From Acidimicrobiia bacterium (GTDB lineage Bacteria; Actinomycetota; Acidimicrobiia; IMCC26256; PALSA-555): a stretch of 51,702 nucleotides of DNA. Of this stretch, positions 40,740 through 50,344 are shown in pieces; position 1 is the stretch's first letter; every line of letters begins with the position of its first letter. A program made the position numbers and the translations under genes. The stretch lies in NCBI GenBank assembly GCA_009694435.1, contig SHUY01000004.1:1-51702 (forward strand). Reading direction: 5' to 3'. The notes beneath the pieces were generated by a model. It searched no databases and was not told the DNA's origin. It was given only the letters and a program-made list of their open reading frames with translations.

Positions 40740-41411
40740 ATGCCCCAGACTCACCTTCTTGATACCACTGCGCTCTTTGCCGTGCTTCCTGACCGCGTGC
40801 GCTTAAGTTTGAGTGAAAAAGCAATTCGCCAAGAAATAAAGCGGGGCAACAATATTTTCCGTCGGAACGACCCCAGCACCAGCCTCTACATTGTCGAACA
40901 GGGGCGCATCGCCATCGCGACCACTCCTTCGGGGGGTCGAGAGACCGTGCTCGCAGTGTTAGAAAGTGGAGAACTTTTCGGTGAGCTGCCCTTATTCGAC
41001 GATGCTCCTCGCTCGGCCGACGCGCGGGCTTTAGTCGATTCGCATGTTCTCGAGTTTGATTACGAGACCTTGCGCGATGTATTTAATCAACACCCTCAAA
41101 TTCTTTGGTTAGTAGTAAAACTAATCGTGGAAAGACTGCGCAGCACCGATGAAGCACTTTCTGACGCCATGTTTCTTGACGTACCCGCCCGCACGGCTAA
41201 ACGCCTACTAGAACTTTCTAACCACCAAACTACGTTTATTCTCACCACTACCCAAGAAGAGCTGTCATCTTTAGTGGGAGCATCGCGAGAGCGAGTCAAT
41301 AAAGCCATTGCCCTATTTTTAAAACTCGGCTGGATTTCTTTAGAAGGCAGAAACAACTACACCATTAACGACCGTCAAGCGCTGACTGATCGGGCGGGCG
41401 GGAAAGTTTAA
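40740..41411 (+). CDS. Crp/Fnr-family transcriptional regulator
   Basis: 223 residues. A cyclic-nucleotide-binding domain (about 10-120) holds the phosphate-binding cassette ELFGELPLFDDAPRSADARA near 80-99, whose GE and RS residues match cAMP-binding Crp. A long dimerisation helix is followed by a winged helix-turn-helix with TQEELSSLVGASRERVNKA near 177-195. It closely resembles actinobacterial Crp (mycobacterial Rv3676-like) and lacks the N-terminal Fe-S cysteines of Fnr. It is divergent from carD and converges with the dienelactone hydrolase with a 4-base stop overlap. Confidence 0.93.
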   Translation: MPQTHLLDTTALFAVLPDRVRLSLSEKAIRQEIKRGNNIFRRNDPSTSLYIVEQGRIAIATTPSGGRETVLAVLESGELFGELPLFDDAPRSADARALVDSHVLEFDYETLRDVFNQHPQILWLVVKLIVERLRSTDEALSDAMFLDVPARTAKRLLELSNHQTTFILTTTQEELSSLVGASRERVNKAIALFLKLGWISLEGRNNYTINDRQALTDRAGGKV

Positions 41412-42160
41412 GAATTAAACCAATCCAAAGTATGGACCCAGGCATCCATCGCGTCACTCTGGCGATGTGATGGCCGATCGGGATCATGGACAAACGCATG
41501 ATTGGCTTTTGGGTAAATGAGAATCTCGCAGTCAGGTCGGTCGCGCCACTCTTTACGCAAATCCGCTATATCGGCCGCAGGTGAAAACGGATCAAGAGCA
41601 CCAAAAATAGCCAGCGTTGGGCAAACCTGTCCGAGGTTGCCCAACGGAGAGCCCATTGTTCCGCCTTGCCACTCAGGCGGGAGTCGTAACTGGCCATAAA
41701 ACGAAACCGCACGATCGAAACGGCCAGTAGCCGCGGCTTTAAGTACTTGCATCCCCCCTAAACAAAAACCCGTTACGTTCATCGTTGAGATTCCGGCCAA
41801 TTTAGTGAGTTCGTTAGCAGCTGCGATCAAGTCGTGCATCTGCAGCTCATCGTCGAGTGCGGCCATCGAACGCATACGGGCCGCAGGGTCAAGATTGGCT
41901 TGATCTTCTTTAGACAAATGAACGAAAGGATCGGGACAAATAACCGAAAATCCGTGGGTCGCTAAACGCCAACTTATATCCTCGAACAGTGGGCGCAACC
42001 CCATAAAGTCGGGATGAATAACCACCCCGGGGAATTTTCGCGCTTGCGATTCAGTCGCGAGCGGAGAAGCAAAACTCGCGGGTATTTCCACGGCGTTGGC
42101 CCCAGAGAAAAAAATGCGAGACTTCTGGGCTTCGTAAGGACCAATATCAAGTTGCGCCAC
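41408..42160 (-). CDS. Dienelactone-hydrolase-family protein
   Basis: 250 residues. The nucleophile motif is GFCLGG with Cys133, as in dienelactone hydrolases; the catalytic Asp is in IFGALDPFSP near 185 and the His in NHAFVHDPDRPSH near 222. The fold matches DLH-type alpha/beta hydrolases that act on lactones or esters. No aromatic degradation genes are nearby, so a specific pathway role is not supported. The GTG start has no strong Shine-Dalgarno. Confidence 0.88.
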   Translation of the reverse strand: MAQLDIGPYEAQKSRIFFSGANAVEIPASFASPLATESQARKFPGVVIHPDFMGLRPLFEDISWRLATHGFSVICPDPFVHLSKEDQANLDPAARMRSMAALDDELQMHDLIAAANELTKLAGISTMNVTGFCLGGMQVLKAAATGRFDRAVSFYGQLRLPPEWQGGTMGSPLGNLGQVCPTLAIFGALDPFSPAADIADLRKEWRDRPDCEILIYPKANHAFVHDPDRPSHRQSDAMDAWVHTLDWFNS

Positions 42161-42188
42161 GATACTTTTCTTACCACACGACGCGAAC

Positions 42189-42219
42189 CGGGGTGCGGAG
42201 CCGTAGGCACCGCACCCCG
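42189..42219 (-). terminator. Long G+C-rich hairpin, possible terminator
   Basis: CGGGGTGCGG (42189-42198) pairs with CCGCACCCCG (42210-42219), with an inner GCC/GGC stem. It lies just after the stop of the small secreted protein gene read on the minus strand. No T-run follows, so it may stabilise the mRNA 3' end or act as a non-canonical terminator. Confidence 0.6.
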
Positions 42220-42254
42220 TCAGTTCGTGTAAATACTTAGATGGAAGTTTTTAC

Positions 42255-42533
42255 TTAAGCAGTTGGCCGAACCGGAAGTTCAATCCCGCATGACTCGGCT
42301 GCCGCCTTAAAGGCCTCCCGCTGTTCAGCGGTGGGCTTAGTGCCTTTTTCGGGCTTAGTAACGCCCTGGCCTTCGAGACAAGTCTTTTGCTCGTCGGTCA
42401 ATTGCTTGTGACGAGGGTGGCTATCAGAATTAGCCGCGGCGCCCGCCGCCGGAGCCAAACTTAGCCCCCCTACTACTAGTGCCAAACCTGCGAGGCCCAG
42501 ACGGACGGTTCTCTTCTTCGTTGCTGATTGCAT
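42255..42533 (-). CDS. Small secreted protein of unknown function
   Basis: 92 residues from the ATG at 42533, chosen because AAAAGGAG lies about 5 bases upstream; the open frame extends further to 42590 without support. A twin-basic stretch (KKRTVR) and hydrophobic core (about 12-30) ending in AGAAAN look like a signal peptide. The mature part of about 60 residues is charged, with only two Cys (in KTCLEGQG and ESCGIELP) that could form one disulfide. I do not recognise a family. It lies 53 bases downstream of the LppM-like gene on the same strand. Confidence 0.7.
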   Translation of the reverse strand: MQSATKKRTVRLGLAGLALVVGGLSLAPAAGAAANSDSHPRHKQLTDEQKTCLEGQGVTKPEKGTKPTAEQREAFKAAAESCGIELPVRPTA

Positions 42534-42586
42534 AGTGCTCCTTTTGGCGAACGAATCTCGCTCGCTCAACATCAAGTATCTAGATC

Positions 42587-43366
42587 TCATCTGAGATGAG
42601 TCTGAGAAGACGCCGATCGGGACCGGCGTTCCTGAGAAACCTGAGAGCGACGAGAACGCTTACGCCGACTGGTTGCCATCAAAATAAGTGCGGCCACAAT
42701 CAAAATAAGTGCGGCCGCGTACCAAGCAATCCGAGTGAAATCAATTACTTGGGTAGAAATATTCACTGCGGTTCGCTTGCCCTCGGAGCGCGCCTTTTGA
42801 ACTGTTCGTTCGCCGCCAGGCAACTTAGCTATTACCGCCAAAGTAAAAGAAGAATTTACTTGGTCCAACAACTGTTGATCGATGATGGCTTGATCAATTC
42901 CTAAAGTCGCAAGATTCTCTGCCAGTTGAGTATCAGCCGCTATTCCAGTACTCGCCGAGGCCAAGACTGCGTCCAGTGAGTAGTCGGTACCAACTAAAGA
43001 TTTATTTTGTGTAACTTCAAACTTTCGTATCGGGCCAAAATCACCGTTTAACTCTTTGAGTAGCGGACCAACTTCAGCCACCGAATCAAAATCGTGAGTG
43101 ATAGTGATGCTTGCGGTGCCGTTGGGTTTTTTACTCCACGCCCCTACCGTCCAGCCAGCACCGGTTAAATCACTCAAGCGGGTGGCCGCGTCGAGGCTCT
43201 GGCCACCGGCTTCTAGTGCACTAACTGCTTCAGAGTCCGCGGTTGCTCGCACTCGTATAACTCCCGTCCCGTCAGGGTTCACGGTTACGGCCACGGTGGC
43301 GTCAATTGCACACCCCACTGAAAATAAAGCCAGAAGAACTAAAACGACCCCATTGCGAATAAACAA
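42587..43366 (-). CDS. LppM-like lipoprotein with a C-terminal membrane anchor
   Basis: 259 residues from a TTG at 43366, 14 bases after clpC. The N-terminus has a lipoprotein-type signal (LLALFSVGC, Cys19). The domain starting VAVTVNPDGTGVIRVRATAD resembles the LppM domain of actinobacterial envelope lipoproteins. Near the C-terminus is one transmembrane helix (about 213-233) followed by a strongly basic tail (RRKRSRRSQ). LppM of M. tuberculosis affects phagosome interactions; a role in this probably free-living organism is unknown. An 18-base direct duplication (42678-42716) within the helix coding region makes AALILI/AALILM. Confidence 0.75.
   Translation of the reverse strand: MFIRNGVVLVLLALFSVGCAIDATVAVTVNPDGTGVIRVRATADSEAVSALEAGGQSLDAATRLSDLTGAGWTVGAWSKKPNGTASITITHDFDSVAEVGPLLKELNGDFGPIRKFEVTQNKSLVGTDYSLDAVLASASTGIAADTQLAENLATLGIDQAIIDQQLLDQVNSSFTLAVIAKLPGGERTVQKARSEGKRTAVNISTQVIDFTRIAWYAAALILIVAALILMATSRRKRSRRSQVSQERRSRSASSQTHLR
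42678..42716. repeat. 18-bp direct duplication inside the LppM-like gene
   Basis: ATCAAAATAAGTGCGGCC occurs at 42678-42695 and 42699-42716, a 21-base period that keeps the reading frame and lengthens the transmembrane helix by seven residues. Confidence 0.9.
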
Positions 43367-43380
43367 GACGCGATGGTTTT

Positions 43381-45870
43381 TTAAGTCTCGGAGCCCGATC
43401 CGGCCAACTCTACCGGTGGAGGCTCGACTCCCTCAACGCTCCGGAAAACTATCTCTTCGCCTTGAGCATCGACAATGATGGTCTCGCCAACATGAAACTC
43501 TTTCCAGAGGATCTTCTCGGAAAGTGGATCCTCGATAAAGCGTTGGATCGCGCGCCGCAGTGGGCGAGCACCGAGTTGCGAGTCGTATCCCTTGCTCGCC
43601 AAAAGCAACTTGGCCTCTTGAGTCAACTCCAACAAGATTCCTTGTCCTTCAAGCTGACCCTGAACTCGCTTGATCAAAAGATCAACGATGAGCGTGACTT
43701 CGGCTTCCGTTAGTTCGGCAAACACGATGACATCGTCAATGCGGTTTAAGAACTCAGGACGGAAATGGCGCTTGAGCTCATCGTTAACCTTGGTCTTAAT
43801 GGCTTCGTAGGTCACCGACGGATCCGCGCTCCCGAAACCGATCTTCGCTTTGCGAAGATCGGCCGTTCCGAGATTAGAAGTCATGATGATGACCGTATTC
43901 TTAAAATCAACCGTGCGGCCTTGGGCGTCAGTTAACCGCCCGTCTTCAAGAATCTGCAACAAAGTATTGAACACGTCGGGATGAGCCTTTTCGATCTCAT
44001 CGAAAAGCACCACCGAGAACGGCTTGCGCCGCACCGCTTCAGTCAGTTGGCCACCTTCGTCGTAACCGACGTAGCCCGGAGGCGAACCCACTAGACGCGA
44101 GACCGTATGTTTTTCCATGTACTCACTCATATCGAGCTGAATCAGCGCGTCTTCGTCGCCGAACAAGAACTCGGCCAAAGTTTTAGCGGTTTCAGTTTTA
44201 CCAACGCCAGATGGACCGAGGAAAATAAAAGACCCCGAAGGACGCTTCGGATCTTTAAGTCCCGCCCGAGTGCGGCGAATGGCCTGCGAGACAGCCTTGA
44301 TAGCCGGATCTTGACCAATGACCCGCTTGTGCAACTCGTCTTCCATGCGCAAAAGCCTGGCGGTTTCTTCTTCGGTGAGTTTGTAAACCGGAATCCCAGT
44401 CCATAGGGCCAAAACTTCCGCGATGGTTTCTTCGGTAACTTCGTTAAAGAGATCAATACCCTCGCTGCGGGCTTCGCTCTCTTTTTCTGAACGCCGACCC
44501 AGTAATTCTTTTTCGCGATCCCGCAACGAAGCGGCTTCTTCAAACTGTTGCCCTTCAATCGCGGCGTCTTTTTCTCGCCTAACTTGTGCGATTTCGTCTT
44601 CTAATTCACGAAAATCTGGTGGAGCCTGCATGCGTCGCATGCGCAGGCGAGAACCCGCCTCGTCAATAAGGTCGATTGCTTTGTCAGGCAAAAATCGGTC
44701 GGATATATAGCGGTCAGCCAAGTTAGCCGCGGCTACAACCGCTTGGTCGGTGATGGTTACTCGGTGATGAGTTTCGTAGCGGTCGCGCAATCCGTTCAAA
44801 ATTTCGATGGTGTGAGCAACGCTAGGCTCTTCTACTTTTATGGGCTGGAATCGACGCTCTAGGGCCGCATCTTTTTCGAGGTGCTTGCGGTATTCATCAA
44901 GTGTGGTCGCACCAATAGTTTGTAGTTCACCGCGAGCCAACATCGGCTTTAAAATACTGGCCGCGTCTATGGCCCCTTCGGCGGCTCCCGCGCCCACAAG
45001 GGTGTGGAGCTCGTCAATAAACAAGATGATGTCGCCTCGAGTTTTGATTTCTTTGAGCACTTTTTTAAGCCGCTCCTCGAAATCACCTCGGTAGCGTGAC
45101 CCCGCGACCAAAGCGCCAAGATCGAGGGTATAAAGCTGCTTGCCTTCGATCGTTTCTGGAACTGAACCCGAAACAATGCTCGCGGCCAGTCCTTCAACGA
45201 TGGCCGTCTTTCCCACTCCGGGCTCGCCGATAAGTACAGGGTTATTTTTTGTGCGCCGAGACAAAACCTGCATCACGCGCTCAATCTCTTTTTCGCGGCC
45301 AATCACCGGATCAAGTTTCTTATCTCGCGCCATCTGAGTTAGGTTGCGACCAAACTGGTCGAGGACTAGCGAGCCAGAAGGTTGGGATTCGCCCGAACCA
45401 CTAGGACCCGCACTTACGCCTTCTTTGTCGCCGGAGTAACCCGAAAGCAACTGAATCACCTGTTGGCGCACGCGCGACAAGTCTGCGCCGAGTTTTACCA
45501 ACACCTGCGCAGCCACTCCTTCACCTTCTCTGATTAGACCCAAGAGAATGTGCTCGGTGCCGATGTAGTTATGCCCGAGTTGGAGAGCCTCGCGTAACGA
45601 AAGTTCAAGAACTTTTTTAGCCCGAGGAGTAAACGGAATGTGTCCGGAGGGGGCTTGCCCGCCTTGGCCAATTATCTCTTCCACCTGCGCACGCACTGCT
45701 TCTAGAGAAATACCGAGCGACTCCAACGCCTTGGCGGCAACGCCTTCGCCTTCATGAATCAGACCCAACAAAATGTGCTCGGTTCCGATGTAGTTATGGT
45801 TCAAAAGGCGCGCTTCTTCTTGAGCCAACACAACAACTCGCCTAGCCCGATCGGTAAAGCGTTCGAACAC
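43381..45870 (-). CDS. clpC: ATP-dependent Clp protease ATPase subunit ClpC
   Basis: 829 residues. Two ClpN repeats are seen at about 1-65 and 76-140 (each with [13 protein letters not shown]). AAA+ module 1 has Walker A GEPGVGKT near 215, a UVR/coiled-coil middle domain lies near 425-460, and AAA+ module 2 has Walker A GPSGVGKT near 555. It unfolds substrates for ClpP and is the major, often essential, ClpC1-type unfoldase of actinobacteria. The GTG start has AAAGGGG about 6 bases upstream and AAGGAG further up. The LppM-like gene follows 14 bases after the stop. Confidence 0.98.
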   Translation of the reverse strand: MFERFTDRARRVVVLAQEEARLLNHNYIGTEHILLGLIHEGEGVAAKALESLGISLEAVRAQVEEIIGQGGQAPSGHIPFTPRAKKVLELSLREALQLGHNYIGTEHILLGLIREGEGVAAQVLVKLGADLSRVRQQVIQLLSGYSGDKEGVSAGPSGSGESQPSGSLVLDQFGRNLTQMARDKKLDPVIGREKEIERVMQVLSRRTKNNPVLIGEPGVGKTAIVEGLAASIVSGSVPETIEGKQLYTLDLGALVAGSRYRGDFEERLKKVLKEIKTRGDIILFIDELHTLVGAGAAEGAIDAASILKPMLARGELQTIGATTLDEYRKHLEKDAALERRFQPIKVEEPSVAHTIEILNGLRDRYETHHRVTITDQAVVAAANLADRYISDRFLPDKAIDLIDEAGSRLRMRRMQAPPDFRELEDEIAQVRREKDAAIEGQQFEEAASLRDREKELLGRRSEKESEARSEGIDLFNEVTEETIAEVLALWTGIPVYKLTEEETARLLRMEDELHKRVIGQDPAIKAVSQAIRRTRAGLKDPKRPSGSFIFLGPSGVGKTETAKTLAEFLFGDEDALIQLDMSEYMEKHTVSRLVGSPPGYVGYDEGGQLTEAVRRKPFSVVLFDEIEKAHPDVFNTLLQILEDGRLTDAQGRTVDFKNTVIIMTSNLGTADLRKAKIGFGSADPSVTYEAIKTKVNDELKRHFRPEFLNRIDDVIVFAELTEAEVTLIVDLLIKRVQGQLEGQGILLELTQEAKLLLASKGYDSQLGARPLRRAIQRFIEDPLSEKILWKEFHVGETIIVDAQGEEIVFRSVEGVEPPPVELAGSGSET

Positions 45871-46159
45871 GTTGCCCCTTTCGCTCCTTGATTTCTCTTA
45901 AAGTAACCTTATCTATTCGAGCCCATAATCTTGACTCGGCTCACCCACCCAGACCTATCATCCTGCCGGGACTCTCTGCCAAGAGTATCCACTTCAATAA
46001 CCCATTCTAGGGCTTGGAACCCTCGTATTCCCTCAGCAATACATCGGTTTAATAACAAATATTCAAGGTAACTAAACAACACCGCCACCACCCCATTTTG
46101 TTCCCTCCTAGGCGGCCCTCGGCTTGGTGATAATCGTCAATGGCTCGTAGCGTAGGGGC
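45871..46159. other. Intergenic region between clpC and the prenyl synthase
   Basis: This 289-base divergent region holds the clpC leader with two Shine-Dalgarno-like runs and the prenyl-synthase promoter. A 60-codon open frame on the minus strand has no start signal or recognisable product, and I see no gene, RNA or long repeat here. Confidence 0.6.
46148..46153 (+). promoter_or_regulatory. -10 element for a probable leaderless prenyl-synthase transcript
   Basis: TAGCGT ends exactly 6 bases before the ATG at 46160. TTGGTG at 46124-46129, 18 bases upstream, may be the -35. The GGGG before the ATG is too close for a Shine-Dalgarno. Confidence 0.55.
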
Positions 46160-47134
46160 ATGACCGCCAATACGACTCTGACATTAAAGCCATTGGCGGG
46201 CGACTTGGCACGGGTCGAAAAAGCGCTGGAGACTGCCGTACATCATGAAGACCGGTTTCTCCGCGAAGTGGCGGGTCATTTGTCGGGGGCGGGTGGAAAG
46301 CGAGTGCGCCCCACCCTCACTCTTAGTGCCGCGTACTGCGCACAAGGTGCCCGCGAGTGCTCGGACGAAATAATCACCGGGGCAGTGGCCTGTGAATTAG
46401 TGCATTTAGGTTCGCTGCACCATGACGATGTGATCGATGAAGCACAAACTCGCCGGAGTGTTCCTAGCGTCAATGCCCGCTGGAGCAACATCGTGGCCAT
46501 TCTTTCGGGTGACTACTTATTGGCCCGCGCGTCATCGTTGGCCGCCTCGCTAGGAGCCGACGTGGCGGCACTGCTCGCCGACACCATCGGTGAACTATGC
46601 CGTGGTCAAATACTTGAGTTGCAACACCTCTTCGATGTGAATCGGTCCGAAGAGGACTACGCGCGAGCCATCGAAGGAAAGACTGCTTCGCTATTTGCCA
46701 CCTCGTGTCGAGTTGGAGGAATGGTTAGCCAAGTAGATGCGGCAACTCTTGATTCACTAACTCAATTTGGCCATCACCTCGGAATGTGTTTTCAGGTAGT
46801 TGACGACATCCTCGACTTAACTGCTACCGACGAAGCTCTCGGAAAACCATCTGGTCAAGATCTGGCCGAGGGCATCTACACCCTTCCGGTTATTTACGCG
46901 ATGAACGAAAATCCTCTTCTGCGAGAAAAACTCGGCGGACCTCTAGCGGGAGATCGACTAAAAGAAGCGCGTCAACTAGCAGCCACACCTGATGCTTTAG
47001 CCACAACCAGATCAATAGCTTGGGATCATGCTAAAAAAGCTCGAGAAGCACTAGCGGGGGCAAACAGTCTTGACTCCGAAGTTACTGGTGGTCTCAGTAT
47101 TTTCGTAGAACAGTTAATCGACCGCGCTAATTAA
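46160..47134 (+). CDS. Polyprenyl diphosphate synthase
   Basis: 324 residues of the trans-isoprenyl diphosphate synthase family. The first Asp-rich motif is DDVID at residues 89-93 in LHHDDVIDEAQTRR, and the second is in CFQVVDDILDLT near 212-223. GKTASLFATSCRVGG near 176-190 is conserved. Residues 4 and 5 before the first motif are small (Ser85, Gly84), which in this family favours long products, so a heptaprenyl or longer chain for menaquinone is likely. It is the first gene after clpC on the opposite strand and converges with lysS. Confidence 0.93.
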   Translation: MTANTTLTLKPLAGDLARVEKALETAVHHEDRFLREVAGHLSGAGGKRVRPTLTLSAAYCAQGARECSDEIITGAVACELVHLGSLHHDDVIDEAQTRRSVPSVNARWSNIVAILSGDYLLARASSLAASLGADVAALLADTIGELCRGQILELQHLFDVNRSEEDYARAIEGKTASLFATSCRVGGMVSQVDAATLDSLTQFGHHLGMCFQVVDDILDLTATDEALGKPSGQDLAEGIYTLPVIYAMNENPLLREKLGGPLAGDRLKEARQLAATPDALATTRSIAWDHAKKAREALAGANSLDSEVTGGLSIFVEQLIDRAN

Positions 47135-47183
47135 TCAACCAGCGTGGTCCGATGGATTCGGGCCGACGGTTGGGGCTAAAGGT

Positions 47184-48680
47184 TCAGTTACGCTCAGGTC
47201 GTAAATGGGGGAAAAGAATTACCTCTCTAATTGAACTCACTTGGGCCAAGAGCATCACCAATCGATCGATTCCCACCCCTACGCCGCCACACGGCGGCAA
47301 CCCGTGCTCTAGTGCTCGCACATAATCATGATCAACCCCGTGTGCTTCAGCGTCACCCGCCGCCGCAAGTGCTTCTTGAGCGACAAAGCGCTCTTGCTGG
47401 TCAATAGGGTCGTTGAGTTCGCTAAACGCATTAGCAAGTTCGCGGCCCATTACTACCGCCTCAAAACGCTCTACTAGCGCCGGATCGTCGCGATGAGCTC
47501 GAGCTAACGGTGAGACTTCCCGGGGATAATCCAGTACGAATGTCGGTGAAACGAGGTTAGGTTCAACTGTTTTTTCGTAAATATCTAAAATTAATTGGCC
47601 CGCACTCGCTTGGGGATTTCTTGCGACTTCTAGTTCGTCAGCAATAGCAATCAGTTTTTCCAGTGGAGTTTCGGGGTGAACATCGTGACCCGTCGCCTCT
47701 TTAATTAAATCGATCATGGTGCGCCGAGGCCACGGCGGAGATAAGTCGATCGTGGTTCCGTCTATGGTCACCATCTTTGTTCCGTTGGCTGCCTGCGCAC
47801 ACTCGACAACAAGTTCCTCCACCAGAGTCATCATGTCGGTGTAATCGGCTAGCGCCTGATAAGCCTCGAGCATTGTGAACTCAGGGTTATGTCGAGTAGA
47901 CAAACCTTCGTTACGGAAAACTCGTCCAATCTCAAATACTCGCTCCATTCCTCCTACGAGAAGCCGTTTGAGGTGCAACTCGAGAGCGATGCGCAGCGTA
48001 AGGGGCATATCGAGAGCTTGATGATGCGTCATAAACGGACGCGCGGTCGCGCCGCCAGCCTGGGCGTGCAGGACGGGCGTCTCCACTTCTACAAAACCGC
48101 GTTCACTGAATATTTTTCTTAGAGTTGATAGCACCGAAAAACGTACGGCGAATATTCGCCGAGCCTCCTCGTTGGCAATTAGATCCACGTAGCGCTGTCT
48201 AAATCGAGTTTCTACATCCGACAACCCGTGCCACTTCTCAGGCAAAGGCAACAGGGCCTTAGCAAGGAGGGAAACCGCGTTGGCTTTAATTGACACCTCG
48301 CCTTTCCGCGTCTTCATAACTCGTCCGCCAACCCCGACCCAGTCACCTAAATCAAGGTCATCAAAAGCGGCGAACTCGTCGTTGCCCATCTCGGCTTGCG
48401 AAACGAACAACTGCACTTCGCCCGACCCGTCCCGCAAAGTAGCGAACGTAAGTTTCCCTTGGCGGCGCAACAACATAATTCGACCCGCAACCCGGACCTG
48501 GTCATCAGTCTCTGACCCCGACTCAAGGGGCGCGTAAATAGCGGAAATCTCGGCCGCGCTATGGGTGCGATCGAAGCGAACCGGATAGGGCTCACCCCCC
48601 GCAGCCCGAATCGCTTGAACTTTCGCCAGCCGGCGTTCCCGTTCTCCAGTTATCGGCGAAGCTACGTTTTCTTCGGTCAT
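47184..48680 (-). CDS. lysS: Lysyl-tRNA synthetase, class II
   Basis: 498 residues. An OB-fold anticodon-binding domain (about 60-150) precedes the class II core: motif 2 FRNEGLSTRHNPEFTMLEAY near 265-284 and motif 3 GVGVGIDRLVMLL near 470-482. No LysX transmembrane extension is present. The ATG overlaps the coaX stop by 4 bases, so nadB-nadC-coaX-lysS form an operon joining NAD, CoA and translation genes. Confidence 0.97.
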   Translation of the reverse strand: MTEENVASPITGERERRLAKVQAIRAAGGEPYPVRFDRTHSAAEISAIYAPLESGSETDDQVRVAGRIMLLRRQGKLTFATLRDGSGEVQLFVSQAEMGNDEFAAFDDLDLGDWVGVGGRVMKTRKGEVSIKANAVSLLAKALLPLPEKWHGLSDVETRFRQRYVDLIANEEARRIFAVRFSVLSTLRKIFSERGFVEVETPVLHAQAGGATARPFMTHHQALDMPLTLRIALELHLKRLLVGGMERVFEIGRVFRNEGLSTRHNPEFTMLEAYQALADYTDMMTLVEELVVECAQAANGTKMVTIDGTTIDLSPPWPRRTMIDLIKEATGHDVHPETPLEKLIAIADELEVARNPQASAGQLILDIYEKTVEPNLVSPTFVLDYPREVSPLARAHRDDPALVERFEAVVMGRELANAFSELNDPIDQQERFVAQEALAAAGDAEAHGVDHDYVRALEHGLPPCGGVGVGIDRLVMLLAQVSSIREVILFPHLRPERN

Positions 48681-49441
48681 TGGTTACGCTCAAAAACTAT
48701 CCGCAATCCTTCAAGAGTTAGCCATGGTTCATGGTGTTGAATTGTCGTAGAAAACTCTAAAATCGGTTCGGCGAGACCACCAGTAGCGATAACCGTACAC
48801 TCGCCCAATTCTTTTTCAAATAAGCGCACCAGCGTATCTACCTGACCGCTGAATCCGTACACCGCACCAGACTGGATTGACTCCACGGTAGATTTTCCGA
48901 TCACTTGTCGCGGGGCCACTAATTCAACTCGGCGCAGCGCTGCGGCGCGACCAAACAAGGCGTCCATGGAAATTTCTATTCCCGGAAAAATTGCTCCGCC
49001 TAAATATTCGCCTTCAACGCTAATGGCCTCAATGGTGTTGGCCGTACCAAAATCAACCACGATTGAGGGGCCACCATACTTTTCGTAGGCCGCGACCGCG
49101 TTGGCTATTCGATCCGCGCCTACTTCTTTGGGGTTGTCGTACAGAATCGGCATGCCCGTACGCACGCCCGGTTCAATGACGAGGGGGGCAAAACCAAATA
49201 CTAATACAGTCATATCGCGCAACTCGGAAGTAACTCTTGGAACCCCAGAAGAAATAGCAACCCCAGTAATTGAAAGCAGCTCTCGCTCACCCGGAACAGC
49301 AAGAAATTGCCTAACTAAGAGTGCTAACTCATCGGCAGTGCGTTCAGCAACTGTGGCAATGCGCCAATGATCGGTTAAATCGTTCCCCGAAAATAGACCC
49401 AACACGGTTTGAGTGTTCCCTACGTCAATAGTCAACAACAT
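48677..49441 (-). CDS. coaX: Type III pantothenate kinase
   Basis: 254 residues. The phosphate loop is LLTIDVGNTQTVLGLF (about 2-17), the second Asp is in GADRIANAVAAYEKYG near 107-122, and VVDFGTANTIEAI near 126-138 completes the ASKHA-type active site. It phosphorylates pantothenate, the first step of coenzyme A synthesis, and is insensitive to CoA feedback. It starts 15 bases after nadC and overlaps lysS by 4 bases. Confidence 0.97.
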   Translation of the reverse strand: MLLTIDVGNTQTVLGLFSGNDLTDHWRIATVAERTADELALLVRQFLAVPGERELLSITGVAISSGVPRVTSELRDMTVLVFGFAPLVIEPGVRTGMPILYDNPKEVGADRIANAVAAYEKYGGPSIVVDFGTANTIEAISVEGEYLGGAIFPGIEISMDALFGRAAALRRVELVAPRQVIGKSTVESIQSGAVYGFSGQVDTLVRLFEKELGECTVIATGGLAEPILEFSTTIQHHEPWLTLEGLRIVFERNQ

Positions 49442-49456
49442 GGAATCACGATATTC

Positions 49457-50344
49457 TCACTCCTTGGACCCCGAAAGCGTTTCATTTCCTCCGAAGTCTC
49501 GGTCAAAGGCCAGGTCGAGTGCGGGGGCAGACTGAGTAATAGCACTAGTGGAGATTAAGTCCGGACGAGAACGAGCGTAATCTGCCACCGTGGCTAGGGA
49601 AACTCCGCCCGAAACCTCAATACGAGTCTTTGGTTGAGGCCCCGATCGCACCGCGAGAACGCACTTTTCTACTTCCTCCGGCGACATGTTGTCGAGCATC
49701 ACAATATCGGCCCCCGCCGATACCGCCTCATCAACATCACGCGCAGAATCACACTCAACTTCAATCTCTTTATCCGGCCATAGGTCTCGGGCTCGAGCCA
49801 CTGCTTCGGCGATACCGATCGTTACTAGATAATTATCTTTTATTAAAACCATTTCCGACAGTGAACTGCGATGATTAACGCCACCCCCCGCCCTCACGGC
49901 GGCTTTTTCTAATGCTCGCAGACCAGGCAAAGTTTTTCGAGTGTCGGCTATGGGTGCCGAACTCAAATCGACAAATCGCCTAGTGGCGCTGGCAACTCCC
50001 GAAAGATGACAAAGGAAATTAAGAACCGTACGTTCGGCGGTGACGATTGAAGCCAAGCGACCTTTAACTACTCCCACGACTTCACTCGCAGAAAGTCGCT
50101 CCCCGTCGCTTAGGTTCCACTGAATGTCAAGATCGGGATCAAGGCGGTAAAAAACTTCGGTGGCGCACGCGGTTCCAGCCAACACTCCCGCTTCTCGGGC
50201 AACCACCGTGGCCGAACCAGTGGCGGAATCGGGCAGCAAGGCAGCCGTTATGTCTCCTAGTAGACCTAAATCTTCGGCCAGAGCCCGAGCGACTGCTTCA
50301 GTTACCGCCGCCGCCGGGGGAGAAAATGAGTCTCGCTCGCTCAC
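49457..50344 (-). CDS. nadC: Nicotinate-nucleotide pyrophosphorylase (quinolinate phosphoribosyltransferase)
   Basis: 295 residues. Conserved blocks are ADTRKTLPGLRALEK near 133-147, GGGVNHRSSLSEMVLIKDN near 153-171, IEVECDSARDVDEA near 194-207, IVMLDNMSPEEV near 214-225 and IEVSGGVSL near 242-250. It converts quinolinate and PRPP to nicotinate mononucleotide in de novo NAD synthesis. The start overlaps the nadB stop by 4 bases. Confidence 0.97.
   Translation of the reverse strand: MSERDSFSPPAAAVTEAVARALAEDLGLLGDITAALLPDSATGSATVVAREAGVLAGTACATEVFYRLDPDLDIQWNLSDGERLSASEVVGVVKGRLASIVTAERTVLNFLCHLSGVASATRRFVDLSSAPIADTRKTLPGLRALEKAAVRAGGGVNHRSSLSEMVLIKDNYLVTIGIAEAVARARDLWPDKEIEVECDSARDVDEAVSAGADIVMLDNMSPEEVEKCVLAVRSGPQPKTRIEVSGGVSLATVADYARSRPDLISTSAITQSAPALDLAFDRDFGGNETLSGSKE

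Noticed and set aside
45909-46091. 60-codon minus-strand open frame upstream of clpC
   Set aside because: No ribosome-binding site, no known family, and it lies in the clpC promoter region.
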